Positions 11,021 through 22,370 of a stretch of 64,000 bases of DNA are shown in pieces. The DNA is taken from positions 192,130,604 to 192,194,603 of the forward strand of contig CM070873.1 in the NCBI GenBank assembly GCA_036365515.1. The letters run 5' to 3'. The notes under the pieces were generated by a model. That model made no database searches. It saw nothing but the letters and a program-made list of their open reading frames with translations, and had not been told where the DNA came from. How positions within the stretch are numbered: the first letter of the stretch is position 1; every line of letters starts with the position of its first letter. Source of the DNA: Torymus aiolomorphi. Its lineage: Eukaryota; Arthropoda; Insecta; Hymenoptera; Torymidae. A program made the position numbers and the translations under genes.

Positions 11021-14000
11021 ATTTTTATACTACATCCGTTACAATACATTTTTTAAAATTTATTTTTTTAAATTTATTATAAACGTATACTTATAAATGT
11101 AAAAATTGTTCTAATTAAAACTTTTATACACACTTATTTATTTATCAATTATTGATAAATTATGGTCGTAACAATATATTACTAATTTTTTTTAATTTTC
11201 AAATAATGTATAGAAGTTTCATATAGTTTCGATAATTACAAAAATTAATTGATATAATTTTTATTTTTATGCACATTGTCTTGTTTCAGATTGAAGCGTT
11301 TTGAAAACATGGAAACTCACGATGAGAATATCTGTTTGCTGTGTGACAAAATTATATCCCCCGACCAGCAACGAAATATCAAAGAAAGAGCCATTGAAAC
11401 ATTGATTGAAGCAAGCTTAAAGAGAAAAGACAACAAACACAAACATCTTCAAAAGTGTGAATCATTAAATATTCACAAAAATTGTTATAGCAATTATGTT
11501 AAAGATTCAAGTATAAAGGCTGCGCAAAAAAAAGCTGTAACTTCTAAAGTAAGTGCAAGGAGAGGTAGTATTAGCTTAAGAAAATTTGACTTTAGTAAGT
11601 ACTGTCTTTTTTGCGGAGAAGATGCGTCCGATGAGTATGAGACCAAACGGAGGATACAAACTAAAATGAATCTTTTCAAAGTTCAACATGTTATAAGCAA
11701 TACTCTCCAAAATAATATTATGGAAAAAATAAATTCGCGATTAGAAAATCGTAATTTAGAAGATATTCGTCAGGAAGAATATAGAAATCTTAAGAAACGC
11801 ATTGAAAACGTAGATTTAGTGGAGCGGGCCGCTCGTTACCATGATCATTGTCTTAGGAAATTTTCAATTCTTAGACTTACTCACCAGACTAGCCGACCTA
11901 TGAGCGAAGGTACATCCGAAGCTGTAGAGTATATAATATCTTATTTGTGCGAATGTAGTGGAGACGAATGTCAATTTTCGATTAAAGATATTTTAAGTGA
12001 ATACAAAGGAGAAGTTCCTACGAAACTAGATACAATACAAAATAAATTATTAGAATATTTTGGTAGCACAATTACGATTTATAAAGTAAAAAATGATTTG
12101 GTGGTTTGTTTTGCATCGCTAAGAAATAAGATTCTCTCTCAGGAATGGTACAAAAATATAAACTCAGATGAAGATAAGGAGCGTGAAAGAATAATCGAGA
12201 CATCGGCGAAATTAATTTTGAATGATATTAGATCAAAATATTACGACACAGCTAATTATCCTGCTCCCAATTGTTTTTTACATAACGTTGATGATGACAT
12301 ACCACGGTCGTTACGATTATTTTTAGATGTTTTAATTAAAAATCACAAATGTTGAGAAAATTCTTATGTTATGTGGGATAAAAGAATCACAACACTTTGT
12401 CACATTATAATAAATTCAGTGAGACCTCGGTCATTTTTATCCCCCATATTGCTAGGTTTGTCATCAATGATGTATAAAAAACATGCTTCGAAACATCTAA
12501 TTGATTCGCTAGCGTATATTGGCTTGTGCGTTTCGTATTACAAAACGCAACTTCTCGATTCCTCTATAGTTTGCCAACCTGAAAGTTACGATGCAGGAAA
12601 ATAGTATATTCAATGTATTTATGATAATGCGGATCATAATATGTGTACAATTGACGGCAGAAATACTTTTCATGCTATGAGTGGAGTGATTTCTGCAACT
12701 CCTGCCTCCGAAATATCCAGCAGTACGAAAATAGAGCGCCTGCGTCGTATTCCATCGGCAACTAATATAGGCACTTTTGGATTTGTTCCTTTAAAGAATG
12801 TTTAAAGAGGTATCCATGCAGGCCTTAAAAATATCAAAATTGAAGACTTAAATGGAACAAATCCAATACCAAACAATCAAGTAGAGGACTCGGATTTATT
12901 GTGGTTTTATGGTAATTACGTAAGGCGGGAAAACATAAGCGGCTGGAATAGCTTTATGGAACAATGTACATAAGTAAAACCATTTCACGTATCAAGAATA
13001 ATTCCCGTCCCATTTGTCAATGCACCGCCAAGTAATTATGATACCATTTTTACTGTTTTACTTGAAGGTAATAATAAATGCACGAGCCAAGAGCAAAAAA
13101 ATGTTTTCGTGACTTTTGAACAACCTCTATATCAAAAGGCTAGAGAAATCATTGAGTGTTGTAAAGGAACTCAAAACGAAGCGAAGATCAACAAAGTTAT
13201 TGTCAGGCTCGGAGGGTTCCATATGCTTATGACCTACCTTGGCGCAATAAGTTTCATAATGGAATGTAGGGGATTAAAGGACGCATTTTGTGAACTTTAT
13301 GCTGAAGTTTCAACCGAAAAAGCACTAACTAGCCATGCCTATTCTAGAGCGATCCGGGGGAACATTTTAATTCAAAATGCTTTGGCGAATATTATTTTTT
13401 CTTTGATCGATCTCTCAGATGAAGAAGTACTTGTTCTGAATAATTTGTTTAATCTCGTAGGAAAATCGGAGTTCCATACGTTACTAAAAAATTATGAGTT
13501 CAAAGAAATAAAAAACAAGTTTTTAAATAAATTAGAATCGATAAAAGAAAATGGCCCAACTGCACGATTATGGATTCTCTATTTTAATATGGTTGATCTG
13601 GCTAAACAGTTTATTCAGGCTGAAAGAAGCAGAAATTGGTCTATGCATTTGCAGTGTGTCCAACAAATGTTGCCTTATTTTCATGCCAGCGGCCATAATC
13701 TGTACGCTAAAAGCAGCTACCTATATTTGCAAGATATGAATAATCTTGAAAATATTATGGATGTTATGGAATATGACAAATTTAGTCGTTCAGGTTATTT
13801 TACCATAAGGCGAATTGAGAAGTTTCGATCTGGTACATGGTCGGACATGATTATAGAGCAAATGCTAATGAGACCGATGAAAGTGGATTGACTCATGGAC
13901 GTGGGATAACTGAAAGTACTTTATGTAAATGGATTCTGTCAACTATCGTTCTGATTCAAGTCACGGATGCTATGGAGCAATTTTGTAACATCACTTACGC

Positions 14001-14592
14001 TACTTCGCATAAACACGTAGATGCAAGTAATACAGGACTCCAAAAAGTTGACAGAATTTTTAAAAAATTCCTCATTTCCCGTGACCGATAATATATTATC
14101 GATTAGCACTGGGATAATAGATGATGATAAAATAAATTGTTACAAAGCGTTAGAAATTGGTTTGTCTTCAATGAACAGAATTATTGGTGGTGATTTTTGT
14201 TCGGTGAAATTGCACAAGAAGGACAAAGTGCTATCATTGAAGGCAGTAAATTCTTCTGTAAAAATTGATAACGAAGTCGTAACAATTGACCTAACTCTAA
14301 TATTCCAGAGAATATCATTAAATATTCAAAATAAAACAGATATGCATACGTTTTTAGAATATGAACTTGCTCCCTACCCTCTTTCTCTTTTTGACGAAGG
14401 CGGGATGCGAAAAGGACGAAAATCATCATTCTATGATAATTTTTCGAAGCTTTCTGGTGTATCTCGTGGTCCAAACGATTTTTATGTGGTTGATGGGGGT
14501 TCTCTTTTGCATAAAGTTCGGTGGGATACTAATAAATCTATAGACTTTATTATTAAACAGTATGTTGATTACACAACCCATAATTAGAGTCG

Positions 14593-15148
14593 AAATTCCA
14601 CCATAGTTTTCGATGGTTACCCAGAGGATATAAATGTTAAAAGCACTAAAGCAGCCGAGAGGTCACGGAGAGAGAATAAAAATTTAGGCCGAGAAATAGA
14701 ATACAATAGAGATACGATTATTACGATTTCGCAAGACAAATTTTTGAGCATGAATAAAAATAAAAAAAAGTTAATTGAATTACTGTGCGAAGAGTTTGAA
14801 AAAGAAAAATGTAGTACAATCGTAGCGGAAGAAGATGCTGATTTTCTGATTGTGAGTACTTCTGAAAAATGCAGCATGAGTGGAACAACTTGGATAATTG
14901 GAGAAGACATCGACTTACTGGTAATATTAACACAGCACGTACCTATTAATACTGTATACTTTTTAAAACCCGGTAAAGGAAATGTGAATGATTGCTTATA
15001 TGACAGCAACAGTTTTAAATATTTGAAAGTAAAAAAGTTAATAGGTTTCCTGCATGCTTTCACAGGATGTGATACAACGTCTTGTTTTTTCAAACAAGGC
15101 AAAAACAAATTAATAAAAACGCTTTCCGATGATGTAATTCTACAGTAA
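14593..15148 (+). pseudogene. FEN1/XPG-like nuclease segment of the transposon protein
   Basis: Four motifs match the order of FEN1/XPG (PIN-like) nucleases: IVFDGYPED followed by basic AAERSRRE, like the N-terminal FDG motif; EEDADFLIV; GEDIDLLVIL, like the acidic XPG-I metal-binding motif; and FTGCDTTSCFF, like the Gly-Cys-Asp motif. Metal-coordinating acidic residues appear retained, although the frame is broken upstream and a TAA ends it at 15148. FEN1-type enzymes cleave flaps or branched DNA, so a role in strand processing during transposition is plausible. No function is demonstrated by sequence alone. Confidence 0.65.
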
Positions 15149-15838
15149 AAAGCACAGCATTTCTACGATCCCACCAAAAATCCTGATGTTTTAGCTGCGA
15201 GTGCTAACGACATAGTTAGCCAAATGTATGGCAGCAAGAAAGATAAAAAGACTCTACACGAGCGTCGGTTTTTTAACTTTCAAAAATCAGCTTTGAAAGA
15301 TAATTTGGAATTAGAAAATTTTCCACCGACCGAAGGTGCTACTAAGTAGCACGCATACAGATCGTACCTACAATTGCAACAGTGGCTTGGTTATAAAAAG
15401 GATCCAACAGCATGGGGTTGGAAAGAGCGCAAAATGTCATCTACCCAGTGCACACGCTGGAACCGCTTATTCCCGATGAGTTACTGAGTAAAATCAGTTG
15501 CAGGTGTGAGACGGGATGCAAAAAAAACATGCAGTTGCCGAAAACATGGGCTACGATGCTCTCAAATGTGCTCGTCATGTCATGGTGAAAGTTGCACGAA
15601 CGTCGAAGAAATCATGATAGACGACATCACAGACATCGGTATTAATGATGATACGCAAGAAGAAGAGTTGCTTTTTGAAAAAATGATGCAAATGCCGATG
15701 CAAGATGATAGTCAACATGTAGACGAAGAAAAAGACCAAGAAACAGAAGAAGAAGAAGAAGAAGAAGAAGAACACGCTACAAAAATACACACAGATACAG
15801 CACCCACACAAAAAAGCGAAAATTGCCAATACATTTGA
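15149..15838 (+). pseudogene. C-terminal CXC-type cysteine cluster of the transposon protein
   Basis: After the stop at 15148 the same frame continues with FPPTEGATK and a Trp-rich stretch (QQWLGYKK...TAWGWKE), with further stops at about 15346-15348 and 15484-15486. It then reads CSCRKHGLRCSQMCSSCHGESC, a tesmin/TSO1 (CXC)-like zinc cluster, followed by a Glu-rich tail. In CXC proteins such clusters bind DNA; here it could bind the inverted repeat that begins about 100 bp downstream. Confidence 0.6.
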
Positions 15839-15940
15839 ATATTGAATAAAATTTTTTTTAAAGTTAATATATTATTTTTTATTATTTAATAAACTAATAA
15901 TAAGTACCTAAGCATACATACATAATTAATTAATTATTAA

Positions 15941-17085
15941 TTTATGAAAAAAGAGTAAAAAGTTAATTAAAATAATTATTGTTAATTATGTATTGTTAAA
16001 TAAACTTTTTCGGGGAAATAAGTAGGCCAGGTGTTAATATTATCGCGAGCTATCTCAAATTAAAAAAAAATGAAGTGTTTATGTCAATTACTTACTGAGA
16101 TATGAAAAATTTTTCGAGCGCGTCGGATTTGAAGTTCCTATGCTCAGTTTTTTCGCGTGACACTGTAGCCTTCTCCACTTTTGACCCGCACCTTTGTGAT
16201 TATTTATAACAATGTAATTTTGCAATTAATGGGACGCAATATTTTTTTTATGTTAGTACAACTATTAATTCGATTTTTCGCTCCTGTCTCGTTTCTTAAT
16301 ATTAATAATTAAAGACACAGCGATTTTTGCAAAAAAAAAATTATCTCTGCTTCTAGAGCACTTAGAGAGTTCGTAGGGGCGTTAGAATTTGGGGAAAAAT
16401 GCCAGCTTTCCAACGAACCTACTGTCGTTTATCTACGACAAATACAGGAGTCGCAATTCAAATTGTTTATAACAAAAAAAATGACTTTTTTATTTTGCGA
16501 TTTTTAATAACTAAATTTGATTTAGTTATTTCGTGAAAGTAGAGATGTTAAACTTACAAAATCCGTTTACTGCATCCTCGTATGACGTCCCACGGCTTGG
16601 GAAAAATCACGCAAAAATGACTAAAATGTAATAAATAAATGCAATTATTGAAAAACTATTGAATATTTTTAGCTAAAATTTTAACTGCTTATTAAGTACT
16701 ATAAGAGCTATACTTAAATGAGTTACCAAGCACCTAGCAAATTTTTTAACGGAATAATAAACAATCATTAAAATGGCCATTTTCAGCGGTTTTTTGCAAT
16801 TTGCAGATAAGCAAATTAACTAAATTTAAATCTGTAAATTGCGTTTGATAGATCTTTTTAATATCTATAAAGTTTACATGAAACGTTTTTCTGTAAAGTC
16901 AGTAGTTCTTTTTTTCTGTGGTCAAAAAACTGACTTATCGATCATAAATTCGTTATTTAAAAAATTATCCTGACATAATTTTTATACTCACTCACCGGAT
17001 CATTGTACCTGATGCCTCCCCCGACCAGAATCCGTTTGCAAACCTCTAGTTACAATTAAGTTGAAAAAAAAATAATTTGACTGGC
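15941..17085. repeat. Right long inverted repeat of the Academ-like element
   Basis: This is the reverse complement of 2878-4049 and ends in TTTGACTGGC. It starts about 100 bp downstream of the stop of the degenerate gene, as expected if the gene reads into this end. Confidence 0.9.
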
Positions 17086-17285
17086 CTATGTGTGAAACAG
17101 CTACTTCGTGCACGCAAAACAGGCACGAAAAGGCCAGTTTCGCACACTCCGTTAAAAAAAATAATGTTCAATACTCGTGATAAAAATGATTCTGACACGA
17201 CGAGTGTGATTGTCAACTCACACTCGTGCCAGAATTCTTTTTATTGCACTAGTATCGAAAAGTACTATTTTCAACTTTTATGGTT

Positions 17286-17664
17286 TTGCAAGTTAACTAT
17301 TGCCGTTATAGACTTGAAACAAAACTAACTTTGATAGAAATTTAATAAGGAACAAAAATGATCTGGACTACTTTTTCCTTAAGTGCCTCTAGGACGAGAT
17401 ATAAGAGAAAAACCAAATGAAATCACGAAATTTTTCATAAATGGTTAAAACCAAAAATGGAGTTCACAGTTTTGAGACTTTGGATAACAAGGATGTTGTT
17501 AAGATAGAGGACGTTGAGATGAACCGATTGTAAATGAAAAATTGCTTGTATATCGTTTTTCCATCTAAAAGTCTCTACCGACTGGCCTAGTAAACCTACA
17601 ATGCCCCTTAGATTCTTTGGCATGAAGAATTCGAATCTCGAGGTATTTGTTGATAAAAGTGGTA
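17286..17664. other. Spacer, no gene seen
   Basis: AT-rich sequence between the right end of the Academ-like element and the next inverted-repeat element. The short frames carry no recognisable domain. Confidence 0.45.
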
Positions 17665-18985
17665 CAATATTGTTTAAACAAATAACAAAATAACCGTTTT
17701 TTTCTATTGGATAATTTTTTCTGTAAATATAAGCTATTTTGAGAAGAAACGGTCCTTTCGTTCACCAACGTAATAGTACATTACACTACGTGTGACCTAA
17801 GTAGCATATAGAATTTTATAGCACTGCCTGCCCTAAGCCCGCTGTCACGCCTATCCCAGCCCTAAGTGTGGATTTAGGTCACGCAGTGCTATAAAATAGT
17901 GAAAAACATGATATTTTAAAATTCTGTTTTCTTAATTTTTAAACATTTTTAGCCAGTTTTAAAATCAATGCGGATTATTCTCTTTCGAAAATTTAAATAC
18001 ATGTGATATAGGTATATCTTTATACCACATTAGTAACCATTTAAATATCAAAACAAATTTTTTAACTAACTACTTATTTTAGTAATAAATATTAAACATT
18101 GCCATATTCGTAACTTTGCTACATGTTATTACTATTTTAATATGACTTTTATGCAATATATTAAAAGTATCATGGTTTTTATATCTATTAATCGTAATTA
18201 ACTGTATTAGATTAATATTACATTAGGTATAGTAATTATTATTTTAATAATAATATTGTATTTACAAATAAATACCATCACCTTTAGATAATTACTCGTA
18301 TAAAGCACTTTTGAAGTAAATAATTTTTAGTAGTAGCTATAAGAGTTAATTTATTGAAACTTGTTTTTACAGTTATTCAGTTTTCTATGTGCGCAAAAAG
18401 ATATGCATTAAATTTCAGCGCTTACACAGCAGCATATTATTCGTTTAAATCTAATATTATTTCCAAAATTCGTACTTATTTACTGCTCAATATATTTATA
18501 ATTATTAATCTAACACATATTAAGAGGATTAATAGATATAAAATAGGCATTCATTGGAAATATCTAGATACATTACTTTTTATTTAATGTATGAAAAGTT
18601 CAGTGATTCTTTATTTCCATATTAGTTTCTTAAAAATTTAAATAGTATGATTTCTTGATTACTAAAACGTATAGTTAGTTCAAATAAAAGCTTTTTTGAT
18701 CTTTAAATGGTTATTCAAAGTATAAAGATATCACATGATATCACATGAGTTTTAATTTTTGAAGAATTGATTTTAAAACTGGCTAAAAATGTTTAAAAAT
18801 TAAGAAAATAGAATTAAAAAAAAAACATGTTTGGTTCACCTATAAAGAATGCATATTGATGCATTCTTCGTAGGTGAACTAAAGGACCTTTTCTTCTCAA
18901 AATAAGGTTTATTGTAAGAAAAAAATACGCCGATGGCTAAAAACCGATTATTTGGTTATTTATTTAAACAATTGTTGTTTAATCA
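17665..18985. repeat. Inverted-repeat element, about 1.3 kb
   Basis: Arms of roughly 300-400 bp at 17665-18060 and 18680-18985 are reverse complements: TTTTGAGAAGAAACGGTCCTTT pairs with AAAGGACCTTTTCTTCTCAAAA, and TTTTTAGCCAGTTTTAAAATCAAT with its partner near 18770. The left arm carries an extra compound MITE at 17768-17897. At the matching place the right arm carries a short palindrome (AAGAATGCATATTGATGCATTCTT). The middle is AT-rich and non-coding. Confidence 0.75.
17768..17897. mobile_element. Compound MITE copy, short form
   Basis: Starts TAATAGTACATTACACTACG and ends GCAGTGCTATAAAA. The inner TTTTATAGCACTGC at 17813 is the exact inverse of the right end. Shares CCTAAGCCCGCTGTCACGCCTAT with the copy at 4547-4851. 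Confidence 0.65.
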
Positions 18986-19085
18986 TTAAAAATATATTAC
19001 TTATGTCGACTGCAATTTACTATCAACTGATGAGAATTTTTCCATCGGTCTTACAGTCTTATAAATTAAATTAAAATAATTAATA

Positions 19086-19300
19086 TTTATGGCAGTCAGA
19101 TTGCCCTTGTTTATAATCACCCCCGCAGAATTTGAAATAAAAACTTAATTAAAACCTGGAAAAAAAACTTTATTAGCAAAGGACTATCTGACTGCCTCCC
19201 ACCACCAAATTGCCCAATTGCCCAACGTTTCGAGCCCGCTCCGGCTCCTCCTCAGGGACTTTAATTGTTGTTTAAACAATACTATACCAGTTTAATTAAA
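19086..19300 (-). repeat. Penelope-type pseudo-LTR with hammerhead ribozyme core
   Basis: On the minus strand CTGAGGA (19249-19255) matches the hammerhead CUGANGA box. It is followed by a 5-bp stem GAGCC/GGCTC and then GAAAC (19227-19231), the second conserved box. The stretch GGCAGTCAGAT near 19090 has an inverted partner ATCTGACTGCC near 19187, which could close an outer stem. PLE pseudo-LTRs are known to carry hammerhead motifs. No PLE coding sequence is attached here. Only the catalytic core is seen; cleavage is untested. Confidence 0.5.
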
Positions 19301-19319
19301 AGAGGACTCCAGATTCGAA

Positions 19320-19700
19320 TTATGTACGCGAAAGAACGTAAGGGACAACAGGTTTACGGGACGGTACCCATAGCGTCCGGATTACGAGCTGCGCGATGAC
19401 ACTCCACTTCGACTCGACATACTGATTGCGCAAAGGTATGTATAATATATACTTTGAACGCAGCGGACTCACGCGCCGGCCAAGTCGATCCCTCGCTCCG
19501 CTGCGATTCCACGAACAGATCGCGCATCATAATGGGATTATAGTGTGAGCGCAGCCAACTCACAAGCTGCGCCGGGCGAGCGTCTTCTCGTGCTATACAG
19601 GGGTATACCCCCCACTCCGCTCTGACTCGACGCACTGATTGCGCATATGGTTCAAGCGCAGCGGAGTCACGTGAGCCAATGCTGGTTACCGTCTTCTCCC
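19320..19700. repeat. GC-rich diverged direct duplication, about 200-bp unit
   Basis: A block containing CACTCCACTTCGACTCGACA, CTGATTGCGCA and CGCAGCGGACTCACG (19400-19480) recurs as CACTCCGCTCTGACTCGACG, CTGATTGCGCA and CGCAGCGGAGTCACG (19612-19672). The 93-codon minus-strand frame spanning it is probably an artefact of GC content. Confidence 0.55.
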
Positions 19701-19972
19701 GATTCTCACAATTCGCTGGTACTGTTATTTTTCATTATTTAAGAGATTTTATTTATTTATTTATTTATGATGAATATACTGTCAGATGCCCAAATTATAT
19801 AGAATTAATAACAGAGAAATGATTTTAAACAATAGCCAGTAAATTAGACATTAAGTAAATATTATTGTGAGATTTACAATCAAAAACTATTACTATTACT
19901 TATCGTTTAAGATGTAAACAAACATTTCCATGAACAATGTCATTTATTTTATATTTATAAATAATCGCCATC
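19701..19972. other. Probable 5' untranslated region of the non-LTR element
   Basis: AT-rich, with an ATTT run at 19747-19768. The ORF1 ATG follows at 19973. The true 5' end of the element was not determined. Confidence 0.35.
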
Positions 19973-20691
19973 ATGGCGTCGACGAGTAAGGAGCCTCCCG
20001 ATCGGGGGGAGCCCAAAATGTATAAGTGTCATCCAAGTACACCAGTTAAAACAGTAGTGTGTTTAATTTGTGAGGAAGTGTATCACGCTAGTGATTTTAA
20101 TAAGTTAAAAAACATTACATACTTAAGCAACATACTTGTAATTTGCCCGTAACATCAAAGTCTAACCTCAAAATCAACAGACCACGTGTTGACCTCATTG
20201 TCGGAAGAAGTGAAAGTATATATAGCACAAATTAAAGCAACCAAAGAGGAATAATTAAAGGAACAAATTTTGAACGAAATTTCAAGTGATTCGTCAAGAC
20301 TTGATACGACTGTAAATAATGCCTGTGCGGAATGTGAGAACTTAAGAATTGAAAATATCTTACTAAAGGATCTTAATGCAGAACTGAAGGAGAAGAATGC
20401 GATACTAAAAGAATTAATGAAAAAAGATAAAGAAAATACTGCTTTAAATTTCAAAAAAGAGACTTATGCCGAAATTATGACAAGTAAACCAAATAAGCCA
20501 AAAAGAATTCCTAGAATAATAATTAAAAAAACAAAACAAGAGGAAACTATGGAGAAAGTTAATGAGGAAATATCTCGATACTTGACAAAAGAAAAAACTA
20601 TACAAACAAATAATATTAAAAAAAAAAAAGAATGAAGAAACAATTATTACTTGCAGTAATCTTGAAAGTGTAGATAAAGCTTTCGATACGC
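19973..20691 (+). pseudogene. Non-LTR ORF1, N-terminal part
   Basis: Starts ATGGCGTCGACG at 19973. A cysteine-containing N-terminal region (MYKCHPSTPVKTVVCLICEEVYHASDF) resembles a small zinc-binding module, followed by a strongly charged helical stretch rich in Glu/Lys/Leu (ENLRIENILLKDLNAELKEK), a probable coiled coil of the kind that trimerises ORF1 proteins. Two in-frame stops lie between the zinc module and the coiled coil (about 20153 and 20251). A poly-A slip at about 20620-20630 shifts the frame. Translation-like sequence then continues to 20690, where the MITE interrupts it. Confidence 0.7.
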
Positions 20692-20884
20692 TAATAGTAC
20701 ATTTCGACACGGGTGGGGAAGTCGATTATTTAGCTGGTGTGACTTTTTGCACGAGCGAAGCGAGTGCGAAAAAGTCACACCACCTAAATAATCGACTTAC
20801 GCACTAGTTTCGAACGGTATTTTATACCACGAGCGCCGAAAAATCATATCAAAGTTGTGATTTTGAGGTTAGAGTGGTATAAAA
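20692..20884. mobile_element. Compound MITE inserted in ORF1
   Basis: First palindrome from ATAGTACATTTCGACAC through TGCACGAGCGAAGCGAGTGC to TTTCGAA; second from TTTTATACCAC (20821) to GTGGTATAAAA. Same two-palindrome design and end words as at 4547-4851 and 17768-17897. ORF1-like sequence resumes immediately after it (AAGGAAATTAAAAGG). Confidence 0.7.
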
Positions 20885-21069
20885 AGGAAATTAAAAGGTA
20901 CATGTGAAATCGTGAAAGAACAGATGATGAATCCTAAAATGAGGATTGTTGGTATTGATAATTTTGAAAACATGAACACTAAACAACTACAAGATGACAT
21001 CAATGAAAGAAATTTCAACGAAAAATTCAAAGATGAATGTAAAATTATACACTCGTACATAAATGATAG
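20885..21069 (+). pseudogene. Non-LTR ORF1, central part
   Basis: The frame after the MITE reads MRIVGIDNFENMNTKQLQDDINERNF, resembling the RRM-like middle domain of insect ORF1 proteins. It is cut at 21069 by an LTR element; the target ATAG is repeated at 25975-25978, where ORF1 resumes. Confidence 0.6.
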
Positions 21070-21908
21070 TGTTAAGTCTTGAATGTCGAGGAATCTACTC
21101 TTATATTTGATTGTTAGTTATATTTTGGCTTATTTACCTTTTTTTCCTGTTGGTGTAGGTTCTCGAAATGAATAGATTGATGGTTCAATAATTGCACTAT
21201 TTATTCGTTTATAAAATTAACAATAAATTGATATAGAGTCACAAAATAATTATATTTGATCTGTTCGATTAATATGTGTAATATATGCGTTGCTTGCGCG
21301 GATAATTAATACCGATAGATTATTGATTTTATAGATATAAGTATTTTCTCGTAGTCTGTTATAGGCTCGAATTGGCCTGTATAATAATCGTTTCTCCTCT
21401 TGTCGGCTGGAGTGGTACGGAGCTCGCGACTTTTGCACGATTACTGATTTGTGTGTTGAGAGTCGCCGTATTTATTAAGCGGTTAATTTGCGTTAAAGAT
21501 GATTTTGACGCTGAGTCAAAATCATCTTTTTAAACAAATTTAGTAAACATTTAAATATCATCATTTCGATTTCACATTTAAAAGTGCTGATTCTAAACAA
21601 AGTTGCGATGAGCGGTTGGTTTCACAAGGTCAGTGGCTCGCTACGTCACGCTGGCTGTTACGTAGCCGAAATTGCTGTACTGTTAAAATTCGCACTCGCA
21701 TCGTTTTGTGGGTCAAAGAAATGAATACTGGGATTTAATAACGACACAGACATATCAGTTTATAATTTGTCTTGCCCCATCGCGATGCCGCTTGCATTGG
21801 AATACAACGTTGTCAAAATTCGCATATAAGACATTTGTATGTCAGAAAATTACTGGCGATAAATATGCATTGTTAATTTGATTTTAGAGATACGTCACAG
21901 ACGTAACA
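21070..21908 (-). repeat. 3' LTR of the non-autonomous LTR element
   Basis: Nearly identical to 25136-25974; only about ten differences noticed, for example TGTTAAGTC here against TGTTACGTC there. The two opposed, near-identical 62-codon frames inside the LTRs are not genes. Confidence 0.9.
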
Positions 21909-21919
21909 CTTCCCTCCTT
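21909..21919 (-). promoter_or_regulatory. Polypurine tract
   Basis: Minus-strand AAGGAGGGAAG lies directly against the LTR start, as needed to prime plus-strand DNA synthesis in LTR retrotransposons. Confidence 0.7.
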
Positions 21920-22249
21920 AGATTGTTGAATATCGTAGAGATTCAACAAGTATAATAATAGTTAGTCATCAGTAATTTTCTGTTACAATAATTTCAAATT
22001 ACAATTATAAGATGGAAAGTTAACTATAAATACAACAACGTCTTTCATAAAATGTTTTGGGAAATTTTGAAACAATTTCAATATGGTTCGTTTAAAATTG
22101 TGGTTCATTTCGTACAAGAATGTTTACAATTTTCCTGTGTTGCAATTTTTTTCTCTATGCTAGTTGATACGTGGGTGTCAATAAATTTGCAATCACATAA
22201 TTTTGTGGATCAAGAAATTACTGATGAGAATATGAATATCAAATGTAAT

Positions 22250-22370
22250 TTATAGGGATACGTCACGGACGTAACACCTTCCCCCTTAGACTGTTGAATA
22301 TCGTAGAGATTCAATAATTATAGGAATAGTTGAACCATCAGTAATTTCTTGTTACAAAAGGTTCAATAAT
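22250..22370 (-). repeat. Duplicated polypurine tract and LTR edge
   Basis: This block repeats 21890-22000: GATACGTCACGGACGTAACACCTTCCCCCTTAG, then GTTGAATATCGTAGAGATTCAA. It contains a second minus-strand polypurine run (AAGGGGGAAGG) next to an LTR-edge-like TGTTACGTC. This suggests an earlier internal rearrangement or a mis-primed cycle. Confidence 0.65.

Larger units (their letters stand above)
11290..15838 (+). pseudogene. Transposase-like protein of the Academ-like element (zinc motifs, FEN1-like nuclease, CXC cluster)
   Basis: One long plus-strand frame (about 1500 codons) is interrupted by about seven stops (ends at 12355, 12604, 14589, 15148 and others) and a frame excursion at about 13890-14030. 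A likely splice acceptor precedes it at 11289, with the first good ATG at 11309. In order: CLLCDK with HKNCYSNY (zinc motif 1, about residues 10-60), YCLFCGE with YHDHCLRKF (zinc motif 2), an unclassified middle with RLGGFHMLMTYLGAI and RSGTWSDMIIEQMLMR, then a FEN1/XPG-like domain and a Cys-rich tail. I recognise the protein as a type widely dispersed in invertebrate genomes with the HAFTGCDTTS motif. Its assignment to Academ is inference. It lies just inside the right inverted repeat. Confidence 0.65.
2521..17285 (+). mobile_element. Large DNA transposon with FEN1/XPG-like nuclease, tentatively Academ-like
   Basis: Two inverted arms of about 1.15 kb (2878-4049 and 15941-17085) flank a degenerate plus-strand gene at 11309-15838. 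Outside them are shorter, weaker inverted stretches: AAAATAGTACATTTCGATAC at 2522 pairs with GTATCGAAAAGTACTATTTT ending near 17279. The encoded protein has zinc-binding motifs, a FEN1/XPG-like nuclease signature and a C-terminal CXC cluster. From what I know of the superfamilies, XPG-type nuclease domains are reported for Academ transposons, so this is my best assignment, but it is inference. About 5.4 kb of the interior is later insertion: a compound MITE and a gypsy element. No clear TSD could be fixed because the outer ends are degenerate. Confidence 0.6.
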
